NCBI GenBank assembly: GCA_017634475.1
Contig: JAGBNH010000090.1
Location: 1-64,000, forward strand
Direction: 5' to 3'
From: Eubacterium sp.
GTDB lineage: Bacteria > Bacillota > Clostridia > Lachnospirales > Lachnospiraceae
Length of the DNA: 64,000 bases
Shown here: positions 37,148-47,443 of the stretch, in pieces
Numbering within the stretch: position 1 is the stretch's first letter
How the letters are laid out: each line of letters starts with the position of its first letter
Program-made: the position numbers and the translations under genes
The notes under the pieces: model-generated
What the model was told of the DNA's origin: nothing
The model's input: the letters and a program-made list of their open reading frames with translations, nothing else
The model's database searches: none

Positions 37148-38089
37148 ATGCCTTCCATGCGAAGCATAAAAAGAAGAAAAGAGAGCGTGACCTCCACGCA
37201 GCAGATCACCAAGGCCATGAAGCTGGTGTCCACGGTGAAGCTGCAGAAAGCAAGGGCGAAGGTGGAAGCCAATACCCCTTACTTTGAAGCGCTCTACAAG
37301 ACCATCTGTTCCATTCTTTCCAAGACCTGGGAGCTGGACAACCGGTTCCTGACGGAGAACAAGAGCGGAAAACGGGTGGTGATCGCCATGTCCTCCAACC
37401 GGGGACTGGCCGGAGGCTACAACTCAAATATCGTGAAGAAGATCGATTCCATGGGCTTCGACAAGGAAGGAACTCTGATCTACGGCCTGGGCCAGAAGGG
37501 CATCGAGGGCCTGAAACGCCGGGGCTATCATGTGGAATGGGACGAGTCGGATATCATCAATGAACCGCTTTACAATGACTGCATCGCCATTACGAAGACC
37601 ATTATGGAGAAGTTTGATGCAGGAGAGGTGGATGAGGTTTATGTGGCCTATACCGATTTTGAGAACACGGTGACCCATATCCCCACGGTACGGAAGATCC
37701 TGCCCCTTTCCAGAGAGGATTTTCAGGAGGATATCGGCAAGCTGTTTGACGAGTCCGAGATGGATCAGAACCTTCAGATGAACTATGGTATGTCCAACAG
37801 CGGGATCGAGCGGGATATGGTGCTCTTCGGGGCGGTAATGGATCATTATCATCCGGAGCAGAAGATCTTAAATGAGATCATTCCGAAGTTTATGACGAAT
37901 ATCCTTTACGGCGCATTCCTGCAGTCCATCGCCAGTGAAAATGCGGCGCGTATGCAGGCCATGGATTCGGCTACCGAGAATGCGGAGGATATGATCAGTA
38001 CCCTGGAGCTGCAGTATAACCGGGCACGTCAGGGCTCCATCACACAGGAGCTGACAGAGATCATAGGCGGCGCGGAAGCCCTGAGCTGA
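37148..38089 (+). CDS. atpG: ATP synthase F1 subunit gamma
   Basis: The protein has 313 aa. The central rotor shaft has two long coiled-coil helices at the ends: N-terminal MRSIKRRKESVTSTQQITKA and MKLVSTVKLQKA, and C-terminal ENAARMQAMDSATENAEDM followed by NRARQGSITQELTEI. The middle has a Rossmann-like domain (SSNRGLAGGYNSNI). Slightly longer than the usual 285-295 aa. ATCGGAGG precedes the ATG. Confidence 0.97.
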   Translation: MPSMRSIKRRKESVTSTQQITKAMKLVSTVKLQKARAKVEANTPYFEALYKTICSILSKTWELDNRFLTENKSGKRVVIAMSSNRGLAGGYNSNIVKKIDSMGFDKEGTLIYGLGQKGIEGLKRRGYHVEWDESDIINEPLYNDCIAITKTIMEKFDAGEVDEVYVAYTDFENTVTHIPTVRKILPLSREDFQEDIGKLFDESEMDQNLQMNYGMSNSGIERDMVLFGAVMDHYHPEQKILNEIIPKFMTNILYGAFLQSIASENAARMQAMDSATENAEDMISTLELQYNRARQGSITQELTEIIGGAEALS

Positions 38090-38096
38090 TAACTGA

Positions 38097-39557
<1,461 letters not shown>

Positions 39558-39565
39558 GCAACTGC

Positions 39566-39627
39566 AGGATGTCATCCTGAGCGAACGGAACGTAGTGGAG
39601 TGAGTCGAAGGAGCCTTGAAATCCTTC
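39566..39627. repeat. Truncated TGTCATCCTGAG repeat inside the atp operon
   Basis: The stretch begins AGGATGTCATCCTGAGCGAACGG and continues GTCGAAGGA, ending in a small hairpin GAAGGA/TCCTTC. It resembles one half of the element at 56662-56754. It fills most of the 101-nt gap between atpD and atpC, where most operons have only a few bases. Confidence 0.65.
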
Positions 39628-39658
39628 CAAACTCAAAGGGATAAGAGATGGGTATACT

Positions 39659-40063
39659 ATGGCGGATACATTACAACTGATCATCATAACTCCGGAACGG
39701 GAGTTCTTCCGCGGAGAAGCCACATTTGTGGAATTCACCACCACCGATGGCGATGTGGGGATCTTCCCGAAGCACGTGCCCACCACGGTGGTGCTGGATC
39801 CCGGCGTGCTCCGTATCCATCAGGGTAAGGAGGCGCGGGAGGCTGCACTGCATTCCGGCTTTGCGGAGATCCTGCCGGATAAGATCACGATCCTTGCGGA
39901 GGCAGTGGAATGGCCGGAGGAGATCGATAAGAACCGGGCTGAGGAGGCCCGGATCCGCGCGGAAAGAAAACTGGAGGCTCATGCGGGAGATGGCAACAAG
40001 GCAGAGCTGGCATTGAAGCGTTCCGTGCTCCGGATCAGGATGGCGGAAAAAAAAGGAAAATGA
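39659..40063 (+). CDS. atpC: ATP synthase F1 subunit epsilon
   Basis: The protein has 134 aa. An N-terminal beta-sandwich (LQLIIITPEREFFRGEATFVEF, then DGDVGIFPKHVPTT) and a C-terminal helical hairpin (about 88-130, AEEARIRAERKLEA) form the regulatory subunit at the foot of gamma. The ribosome site is only moderate (GATGGG). The stop overlaps the next start as ATGA, so the DUF885 lipoprotein is coupled to the atp operon. Confidence 0.95.
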   Translation: MADTLQLIIITPEREFFRGEATFVEFTTTDGDVGIFPKHVPTTVVLDPGVLRIHQGKEAREAALHSGFAEILPDKITILAEAVEWPEEIDKNRAEEARIRAERKLEAHAGDGNKAELALKRSVLRIRMAEKKGK

Positions 40064-42090
40064 GAAAGATAAAAAGGTTCGCAAAACTGAAGAAGAAAAT
40101 GAGACGCAGTATGGCGTATGTGCTGGCCCTTGGGCTGGCACTTTCTGCATCTGGCTGCGGAAAGCAGGAGGAAAGCACCGGGCACCGTGTAAGCAGTATC
40201 TTCAGCCTGTTTGAACAGCAGGGAGAAGACCCCTTCGAGGGTGCCACCGTTCACCGCAGCACCGAGGGTGGCGACACGGAGGTGGACCCGCCGGATTTTG
40301 GCAGCACGGAAAGTACGGAAGAAAACACGGAGCAGGCAGATCCTTCGGGAGGTGCTCAGCCGGTTCCGGATACCAACGTCTATGCGTCGGAAGAAAATCA
40401 GGAGCTGAAGGACCTGTTCTTCGAGTATTTCAAATCCCAGGTGACGGATAATTCCTATAACTACCGGGATTTTATCAAGAATCCCGCAAGCTTTGATATT
40501 GATCCCCCGGCGGAGCGTACTTTTGGCAGTGCCGGAGTAAATGCGGGGAACATTGAAGAGATCAGGGCGGAGCTGGAGGACTGGATAAGCAGGTTTCAGG
40601 CCATCGATCCGGATACGCTCACGGAAAAACAGCGCTTTGATTATGACACAGTGCTGGATAATCTGGTGACAAGCCGTGTGGAGCTGGACAATTACCGGTT
40701 GGGCAGCGCCTTCTCCCCCATGCGCGGATTGCAGGGAGATCTGCCCACTGTATTTACGGATTTTGTCATCGAAAACAAGCAGGATCTGGAGGATTACATC
40801 GGATACCTTTTTCTGCTGCCGGATTATGTGCAGGAGGCTCTGAATAATGCTTCCGAAAATGTTGAGGCAGGCTACGGTAAGGAGGATTCGGTGCTGGATG
40901 AAATGATCAGCCAGTGTGATGATATCCTCGGTACGGATCTGGATCAGCATTTCATGGTGGTCTCCTTTGATGACACCGTGGATGGACTGGGTTTCCTTAC
41001 GGATGCGGAGAAGAAGGAGTATAAGCAGAGAAATAAGGAAGCTGTACGATCGGCATTTCTTCCGGTCTATGAGAATATGAAAAACACCTTCCTCAGCTGG
41101 AAGGGAAAGAATAAGGTGAAGGGCGGTCTCTGCAACTACGGAGAGAATGGTAGTTCCCTGTACCGGTATCTTCTTCGGGAGTATACAGGAAGCAGCAAGT
41201 CGCCGCAGGAAATGATCGATTATCTGGACCAGAAGCAGTCGGAGCTGAAGCAGGAAATGATGATGCTTTACATACAGGATCCGGATGCTTACGAATACTT
41301 TACCTCACATACCTCGGATCTGTACGGTTCCTTCCATGATATGGCTGCGGAAGAGGTGGTACAGTATTTCATGGATAACTGTATGGCGGAATTCCCCGAG
41401 ACCGAGCCTATCAAGTTTAAGACGTCTTATTTTGATAAGAGCCTGGAGGAAGTGAATAAGTCCACGCTGGCCTATTATCTGCGTCCGGCCATCGATGACC
41501 CGGACGGAAATCTGATACGGGTGAATGGCCGGAACACCAATGGGATATGGATCACACTTGCCCATGAGGGTTGTCCGGGTCACATGTATCAGGCAAACTT
41601 CTATCGAAGGACGGATCCGAATCCCATCCGGCTTCTTGGACTGGAACTGGGTTATATGGAGGGCTGGGCTGTATACAGCAGCTACGAGACACTGAAATAC
41701 TGTGATTTCGGCGGCGAACAGAATGCGGAAGTCCTGCGAAGACTGGTGATGGTGGATGAGAAGCTGGGCTATCTTCTTTACGGAAGAGTTGATCTTGGGA
41801 TCCATTATCAGGGCTGGACGGTGGAGGATGTCAGCAATTTCATGGTAAGCAGTGGCTATAATGCCAATGCGGCAGAGAAAATGTATAATTCCCTGGTTGG
41901 TGATCCGGCGGTATATCTCAGCTATTCCATGGGTTATTTTGAAATGCAGGATATGCGGGATTATGCTGAGGCTCAGCTGGGAGATAAGTTTGATGTGGTG
42001 GAATATCACAGGGCAGTGCTGGAAGCAGGCCCCTGCAAGTATGAATTCCTGAAGCGGAAGGTGGATAAATATATCCTGGAGAACAAATAA
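40060..42090 (+). CDS. DUF885-family lipoprotein, probable zinc-dependent peptidase
   Basis: The protein has 676 aa. A basic N-terminus and hydrophobic stretch lead to the lipobox LSASGC (Cys about 33), then an acidic Ser/Thr/Glu spacer (about 36-110). The rest is the helical DUF885 domain, whose metal motif is HEGCPGH (about 501-507), with GYMEGWAVYSS downstream supplying the next Glu. DUF885 resembles M32-type and neurotoxin-like metallopeptidases, so it is probably a surface Zn2+ peptidase. It overlaps atpC by ATGA. In-frame ATGs at 40099 and 40111 also give a signal peptide and are alternatives. A bidirectional terminator follows. Confidence 0.87.
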   Translation: MRKIKRFAKLKKKMRRSMAYVLALGLALSASGCGKQEESTGHRVSSIFSLFEQQGEDPFEGATVHRSTEGGDTEVDPPDFGSTESTEENTEQADPSGGAQPVPDTNVYASEENQELKDLFFEYFKSQVTDNSYNYRDFIKNPASFDIDPPAERTFGSAGVNAGNIEEIRAELEDWISRFQAIDPDTLTEKQRFDYDTVLDNLVTSRVELDNYRLGSAFSPMRGLQGDLPTVFTDFVIENKQDLEDYIGYLFLLPDYVQEALNNASENVEAGYGKEDSVLDEMISQCDDILGTDLDQHFMVVSFDDTVDGLGFLTDAEKKEYKQRNKEAVRSAFLPVYENMKNTFLSWKGKNKVKGGLCNYGENGSSLYRYLLREYTGSSKSPQEMIDYLDQKQSELKQEMMMLYIQDPDAYEYFTSHTSDLYGSFHDMAAEEVVQYFMDNCMAEFPETEPIKFKTSYFDKSLEEVNKSTLAYYLRPAIDDPDGNLIRVNGRNTNGIWITLAHEGCPGHMYQANFYRRTDPNPIRLLGLELGYMEGWAVYSSYETLKYCDFGGEQNAEVLRRLVMVDEKLGYLLYGRVDLGIHYQGWTVEDVSNFMVSSGYNANAAEKMYNSLVGDPAVYLSYSMGYFEMQDMRDYAEAQLGDKFDVVEYHRAVLEAGPCKYEFLKRKVDKYILENK

Positions 42091-42093
42091 CCA

Positions 42094-42125
42094 CAAAAAA
42101 GGGTGCCCGAATGGGCACCTTTTTT
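42094..42125. terminator. Bidirectional terminator between the DUF885 and aminotransferase genes
   Basis: The stem GGTGCCC/GGGCACC is flanked by AAAAAA on the left and TTTTTT on the right, so it works for both convergent genes. Confidence 0.9.
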
Positions 42126-42134
42126 CGATTATTA

Positions 42135-43187
42135 TTATACGATCTCCAATATGGTATTCACCATCAGGTCGTTCTGCTTGGGGTTCATGAAGCAGAAGCG
42201 TATATATTTGTTGCTCAGTCCCCGGATGTCGTCGCACCGGCGGATCATGATGCCCCGGAGGCTGCAGTGCTCGGCCACCTTGGAGGAGGTGAGGTCTTCC
42301 CTCAGCAGCTTTACCAGCATGAAGTTGGCATCCGGCTTGAAGAGACGGATGGTGCGGCAGGGGGCCATGGCCAGATAGACCAGGCTGCGCTCTGTGTGAA
42401 TGGTGGAACGGGAAGCTTCGAAGTAGCCCTTATCCTTAAACATATCCACACCGGCGATGGCCGACAGGGTGGCGATATTGTTCCGGGTGGTGGTGACGTC
42501 GATGATGTCTGCCAGCTCCCGGTTGTTCATGACGGCATAGGCGAAGCGGAGACCCGGAACGGCGAAGAACTTGGACACGCTTCGGAGAACGGCCATGTTC
42601 TGGAACTTCTCCACAAGGGGTACGGCAGTGACCTCGAAATAATCATCCAGGAATTCCACGTACATCTCATCTACGATGAGGAAGATGTCCAGCGCCTTGC
42701 AGGCCTCGGCGATCTCCTCGATCTGTTCCCGGGTGATGCGCTTGGAGGTGGGGTTGTTGGGATTTCCGAGGATCAGAAGATCCAGGGACTTATCCAGGCT
42801 GGCAATGAGATCGGGAACGGAAAGAACGTAATCCTCCTCCTCCTTCAGCTCATAGAAGACCACCTCGCTGCGGTAGGCACGGACCACCTTCTCGTATTCC
42901 GTGCTGCTGGGAACCAGGATCATGGATTTCTTCGGAGCGATAAGTGCCGCAAAAAGACGCAGAAGATCCGGAGATCCGTTACCGATAAAGATCCGGTCCA
43001 GAACCGTTCCGGCATAGTCGGCAACGGCTGTTTTCAGATTCGTATAATAAATGTCAGGGTATTTGATGATCGAACCGATGTTGTTTGCAATGGACTGCTT
43101 GACAGAGACCGGAATCCCCATGGGGTTCAGATTGGCGTCATAGAGTACGGTTTCGTACTGGTCAATTCGCAGGGTTGGTTTACTCAT
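42135..43187 (-). CDS. Class I/II PLP-dependent aminotransferase (HisC/CobD-like)
   Basis: The protein has 350 aa. Fold-type I PLP enzyme motifs are NPNNPTSKR (about 144-152), IVDEMYVEFLDDY with the PLP Asp/Tyr, the Schiff-base lysine in RSVSKFFAVPGLRFAY (about 212), and a C-terminal IRFCF with the carboxylate Arg. It resembles histidinol-phosphate aminotransferases and CobD-type threonine-phosphate decarboxylases. No his or cob gene is near, so the substrate is open. The start at 43187 has GGAG 9 nt upstream; the frame is open 150 codons more but only by chance through the promoter. It is divergent from the DUF5717-like gene. Confidence 0.9.
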   Translation of the reverse strand: MSKPTLRIDQYETVLYDANLNPMGIPVSVKQSIANNIGSIIKYPDIYYTNLKTAVADYAGTVLDRIFIGNGSPDLLRLFAALIAPKKSMILVPSSTEYEKVVRAYRSEVVFYELKEEEDYVLSVPDLIASLDKSLDLLILGNPNNPTSKRITREQIEEIAEACKALDIFLIVDEMYVEFLDDYFEVTAVPLVEKFQNMAVLRSVSKFFAVPGLRFAYAVMNNRELADIIDVTTTRNNIATLSAIAGVDMFKDKGYFEASRSTIHTERSLVYLAMAPCRTIRLFKPDANFMLVKLLREDLTSSKVAEHCSLRGIMIRRCDDIRGLSNKYIRFCFMNPKQNDLMVNTILEIV

Positions 43188-43299
43188 CTCAAAATTCTCC
43201 AAATGGTATGTGTCTTTTTTTGCTTTCAAATCTTGCCAATATCTGATATAATCATAATTTGTAGTGATTAACGTGGGGGAGTAGCCCCAATCAAGGTCT

Positions 43300-43329
43300 A
43301 TTCTACAACATATAGCGTATGAATGGCAA
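43300..43329 (-). promoter_or_regulatory. Promoter of the aminotransferase gene, overlapped by the inverted repeat
   Basis: On the minus strand TTGCCA (43329-43324) and TAGAAT (43305-43300) are 18 bp apart. The left arm of the inverted repeat (43310-43320) lies in its spacer. Confidence 0.5.
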
Positions 43330-43353
43330 GTTTTTTTATCGGATACGCTATAT
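43310..43353. promoter_or_regulatory. 11-bp perfect inverted repeat in the divergent promoter region, probable operator
   Basis: ATATAGCGTAT (43310-43320) and ATACGCTATAT (43343-43353) are exact complements, 22 bp apart. The centre-to-centre distance of 33 bp is close to three helical turns, which would suit a dimer of dimers. One arm lies in the aminotransferase promoter, the other about 37 bp before the DUF5717-like start. Confidence 0.55.
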
Positions 43354-43389
43354 TTAAGGGTGACTAATTCTTTTTGGAGCAGCGATCGT

Positions 43390-46300
43390 ATGAAGGCCAT
43401 TGTTGAACAGTACGCAAAGGGAGAATTCCGGATCGACCGGCCCGATGTGGTACTATCCATGCACAACTTCAAAATCAGCATCGAAGCGGGGACCGTATAC
43501 CAGGGTTCCTTCACCGTGGAGAGCAGAAATAAGTTCCCCATCAAGGGAATGGTGTACGACAGCCGGTATCTGCTCCGCTTTGAGAGCCACAGCTTTATCA
43601 GCCGCAAGTTCTCCGTGCGGTATTCTTTCGATGCCTCCTGCATGGAACCGGGACAGAACTACCGGGGTCATATCAATGTGATCACAGACGGGGGAGAGTT
43701 CCGTCTTCCTTACGATATCAGCATCATGCCCCCCTGCGTCATCGGCGGAGCGCAGTCTGCGGGAGCAAGCGACAGCCGGGTGCAGAAGATCGACGACCTC
43801 TTTAAATTTGCTGCATTTGCGGAGCGCAACTGGGATGAGGCGGCAAGACTTTTTGTGAGTCAGGATTTCCGTCGGACCTTCCTCAGCAAGGACGCTCATC
43901 TGAAGCTGGTTTATGAGAATCTGCTGGACAGCCGTTCGGTGGATCAGGCCATGGAGGAATTCCTGGTGCTGGTGCACAAGAAGCGGACGGTGACCCTTTC
44001 GGCAGACAAGGCCAAGCTGGATCTGGTGATGCCGGCGGAGACGGAAAGCATCTCCATAGAGCTCACCAGGAATACCTGGGGATATACGAATTCCAGTGTC
44101 CGCAGCAATGCGGAATTCATCATACCCGCGAAGAAGAGCATTTCCTCCGCGGACTTTGTGGCCAACTCCTGCAGCCTGCAGGTGTACATTTCTCCGGAGC
44201 ATGTTTCGGACGGAGAGAACAGCGGTGTGGTCACCATCGAGAATATCTATCAGAAGATCGAGATCGAGATCCACCTGTCCAGACCCCGTGAGCCCCGGAC
44301 CAATCAGGAGCACCGGCTCAGGGAGCAGGAGGAGAAGCAGAGCAAGATCAACATCATGCAGGCCTATCTGGATTTCCGGATGGATCTGATCGGCCTGGAG
44401 GAATACGTCAATGATACCCTGGAGGCGCTCCGCGTGCTGATGGAGACCTCGCCGGAGGAGGATATGTACCGCCTTGCGGTGATGCATATGCATATCCTCA
44501 GGGGAGACTACGCCAAGGTGGAACAGGAGTTCCTTCGGATCGAAGCTGATGTGGACCGCAATCTGATGACCAGTCAGGAGAAATGTTACTACGCCTACCT
44601 GAAGGCCATGGTGCTCCGGGACGAGGAGACCATTGAGCGTACCGCAAATATGATCCGCCGGAATTACCGGACACAGGAGCCGAAGATGTTTTATTTCTGG
44701 CTGCTGCTTTTTGTGGATCCGGTACTGGGAGAGGATAAGACCGCGCTTTACCGTGAGCTTGCGGAAATGTATGAGGAGGGCGAAAACAGTCCCATCATTT
44801 ATTTTGAACTCTGCGATGTGCTGAATTCCAATCCTCTGATGCTGCGCCGGCTCACCCCCTTTGAGATCACGGCGGTGAAATGGGGCATGCGGCATAACTA
44901 CATTTCCGACGATGTACTGAACGAATTCGTCAAGCTGGCGGGACGGAACAAGGAATTCAACAAGCAGATCTTCGATGTGCTGCGGTCCATTTATGACCGG
45001 AATGAAAGCTGGCTCCGTAAGAAGCGGGTAGAGAAGGAGCTTCGGGAGAAGCGTCTTCTGGATAAGAGTCTTGACGGCAGGGATCTGAAGGATGCCTATG
45101 ACGAGGATCAAGGCAGGAACCATGAGGAGAAGAACCTGACGCCGGCAGCTGAGAATGAGACTACGGCGAATACAGAGTCTGAAGCAGATCCCGAGGATGA
45201 CTTCGTTTTCGTGGGCTTTGACGATAACCAGGAGATCCCCGTTGAAACGAAGGAGAAGAAGCCGGAGAAGGATCCGCTGGCCCTTGCCGGCGGCGACGAG
45301 TATTATGATCTGGAGAAGATCCGGCTGGAGGAGAAGATCCGGAAATCCTTCGCCGACAATGTGGATGACCGGTTTGATGAGGCGGTCCGCGCAGAGGAGC
45401 AGGAACGGATCCTGAAGAAGGAGACGGAGAACCTGGAGGTCCTGGGCAGCATCTGCTCCATGCTGATCTCCGCCAATATGCTGGAGAGCCGGTATCACCG
45501 GTTCTACAGAGCTGCGGTGGAAGCGTCCCTGAAATTCATCGGTCTCAACGAGTGTTATATCCGAAGCATGGATCATTCCCATTACGAGATGATCCCCCAT
45601 TCGGTGCTGATGTACCTGAATTACAAGAATACCCTGAATGAGGATGAGCTGGCTTATCTTTATGCCAATGTGATCTTCAATAAATCCGAACACATGAAGA
45701 TCTACCATGAATACGCCCCCACTATGGAGGATTTCATGGAGAAAATGATCATGAAGGGCAAGGTAAATGATGATCTCACCGTGATCTATGATGAGTTCCT
45801 GGAGCCGGAGTCCGTAAGCTCCATCTATGCGGGAAAGCTGATCAACATCATCTTCCGGCGGAAGATCGTCTGCGACAACAAAAATGTGCGGGCGGTGATC
45901 GTAAGCCACGGCGAGCTTTCCGGCATTCAGCATGTACCCCTGGTGGACGGCGAGGCCTATGTGGAGATCCTGTCGGACAACGCCTCCATCATTTTCGAGG
46001 ATAAGGACGGAAACCGTTATGCGGGCTCCATCAACTACCATTTTGAGCGGATCGTGGATGAGAAGGCCTATATGCCCATTTGCCAGGAATACAGTCCCCG
46101 GGATTACCGCGTGCTGCTCTTCAACTATGAGTCCATCGGGGAGTTCACCTACAAGAATGCCCGGGAGGTCAATGCTGCCCGGGAGATCATCAACTGCGAG
46201 GAGATTTCGGATGATTACAAGCAGCAGGCCTGCCTGAATATCATCGAATATTATCATGAGAATCTGGACACGGATGTGCTGGTGAAGTATCTGCAGCGGC

Positions 46301-47400
46301 TGGATATCGAATATCTGACCCATGCCAACGCCCGGACCATCATTACCTATCTCATTGACATGAACCTGTTTGACAAGGCTTTCCAGGCGGTGAAGCTTTA
46401 CGGCTTCAACGAGCTGGACGTGAGAGAACTGTATCGTCTGGCGGATTACGGCGTGCAGGATTCCGACGGCTTCCTGAATGAGGATCTGATGTCCATCTGC
46501 CTTAATCTGTACAAGACGGGTACGGTGAACGCCAATATCCTGACCTACATGGTCATGAACTTTAACGGCTCCATCGATGAGCTGGCAGGACTCTTCAAGC
46601 TGGCCAAGGACCGGGTGAACGACGTATCGCCCCTGGCGGAGAATACTCTGGCGCAGATGATGTTCACGGGAGAGCATCTGGAATATATCTATGATGTGTT
46701 CTCCACCTATTACAGCGGGCGGAGCAGAGGACTGGTGGTAAAGGCCTTCCTCCGGCTGGCCGCACACAGCTATCTGATCAAGGATATGCAGGTGCCGAAC
46801 TACATATTCGAGGCCCTGTATGCCGAGGTGCAGAAGGGAAATATCGAGGACGAGATCTCCTCCATGGCACTGCTCCTTTACTTCAGCAAGCAGGAGCGGT
46901 ATACCAACGACCAGAAGAAATGGATCGCCGACACGGCGCTGAAGTTCATTGACGCCGGGAAGATCCTGCCCTTCTATAAGAGCTTTTCCTCCTTCCTGTC
47001 CCTGCCCCAGGATGTATTCCTGAAGACCTATCTGATCTACAAGACCGAGGATCTCAGGCAGGTGTATGTCCGCTACAGCACGGGGAACCGCACCCGCGAG
47101 CACACCCGGGTACACCGGATGGAAGAGGTGGTGCGTGGCCTCTATGTCATGGAATTCGTGATCTTCCACGGAGAGCGGCTGGTGTATGAGATCGAGGACG
47201 ATCCTTCAGGCAACGCCCAGGTGGTGGAGAGCGAGGTGCTGAAGAAGAAGTCCTACAGCAAGAAGGATCTGAATCGTTTTGAAATGATCAACAGCATGCT
47301 GGTGAAGCAGGAGATGCGGAATGATCCTGAGCTGCTGGAGGAGCTGGAGAAGTACATCAACATCGTACATTTATTTGAGGAGAATCTTACACTGTTATAG
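43390..47400 (+). CDS. DUF5717-like giant protein of an Hsp70-fold cluster
   Basis: The protein has 1336 aa from the ATG at 43390 (GGAG 10 nt upstream; a GTG at 43360 is less likely). The first 300 aa are beta-rich, with two stretches resembling Ig-like repeats (YQGSFTVESRNKFPIKGMVYD; SISIELTRNTWGY). Next is a charged coil (about 310-340), TPR-like helical repeats (about 340-590), an acidic disordered segment (about 590-650) and helical repeats to the end. No signal peptide or membrane segment is present. I associate it by memory with DUF5717, a Lachnospiraceae family without known function. It is first in a three-gene operon, 43 nt before the Hsp70-like gene. Confidence 0.75.
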   Translation: MKAIVEQYAKGEFRIDRPDVVLSMHNFKISIEAGTVYQGSFTVESRNKFPIKGMVYDSRYLLRFESHSFISRKFSVRYSFDASCMEPGQNYRGHINVITDGGEFRLPYDISIMPPCVIGGAQSAGASDSRVQKIDDLFKFAAFAERNWDEAARLFVSQDFRRTFLSKDAHLKLVYENLLDSRSVDQAMEEFLVLVHKKRTVTLSADKAKLDLVMPAETESISIELTRNTWGYTNSSVRSNAEFIIPAKKSISSADFVANSCSLQVYISPEHVSDGENSGVVTIENIYQKIEIEIHLSRPREPRTNQEHRLREQEEKQSKINIMQAYLDFRMDLIGLEEYVNDTLEALRVLMETSPEEDMYRLAVMHMHILRGDYAKVEQEFLRIEADVDRNLMTSQEKCYYAYLKAMVLRDEETIERTANMIRRNYRTQEPKMFYFWLLLFVDPVLGEDKTALYRELAEMYEEGENSPIIYFELCDVLNSNPLMLRRLTPFEITAVKWGMRHNYISDDVLNEFVKLAGRNKEFNKQIFDVLRSIYDRNESWLRKKRVEKELREKRLLDKSLDGRDLKDAYDEDQGRNHEEKNLTPAAENETTANTESEADPEDDFVFVGFDDNQEIPVETKEKKPEKDPLALAGGDEYYDLEKIRLEEKIRKSFADNVDDRFDEAVRAEEQERILKKETENLEVLGSICSMLISANMLESRYHRFYRAAVEASLKFIGLNECYIRSMDHSHYEMIPHSVLMYLNYKNTLNEDELAYLYANVIFNKSEHMKIYHEYAPTMEDFMEKMIMKGKVNDDLTVIYDEFLEPESVSSIYAGKLINIIFRRKIVCDNKNVRAVIVSHGELSGIQHVPLVDGEAYVEILSDNASIIFEDKDGNRYAGSINYHFERIVDEKAYMPICQEYSPRDYRVLLFNYESIGEFTYKNAREVNAAREIINCEEISDDYKQQACLNIIEYYHENLDTDVLVKYLQRLDIEYLTHANARTIITYLIDMNLFDKAFQAVKLYGFNELDVRELYRLADYGVQDSDGFLNEDLMSICLNLYKTGTVNANILTYMVMNFNGSIDELAGLFKLAKDRVNDVSPLAENTLAQMMFTGEHLEYIYDVFSTYYSGRSRGLVVKAFLRLAAHSYLIKDMQVPNYIFEALYAEVQKGNIEDEISSMALLLYFSKQERYTNDQKKWIADTALKFIDAGKILPFYKSFSSFLSLPQDVFLKTYLIYKTEDLRQVYVRYSTGNRTREHTRVHRMEEVVRGLYVMEFVIFHGERLVYEIEDDPSGNAQVVESEVLKKKSYSKKDLNRFEMINSMLVKQEMRNDPELLEELEKYINIVHLFEENLTLL

Positions 47401-47443
47401 ATGCCCGGCCTGAAGCAGGGGCAGATCGTATGGGAGACTGATT

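Noticed and set aside
42135..43643. 502-codon version of the aminotransferase
   Set aside because: The first 152 codons run through the divergent promoter and into the opposite gene; the family start and GGAG are at 43187.
43453..47169. 1238-codon open frame on the minus strand
   Set aside because: It mirrors the giant plus-strand gene codon for codon, has no ribosome site and a composition (His/Leu/Ile-rich) typical of antisense frames in this GC-rich coding DNA.
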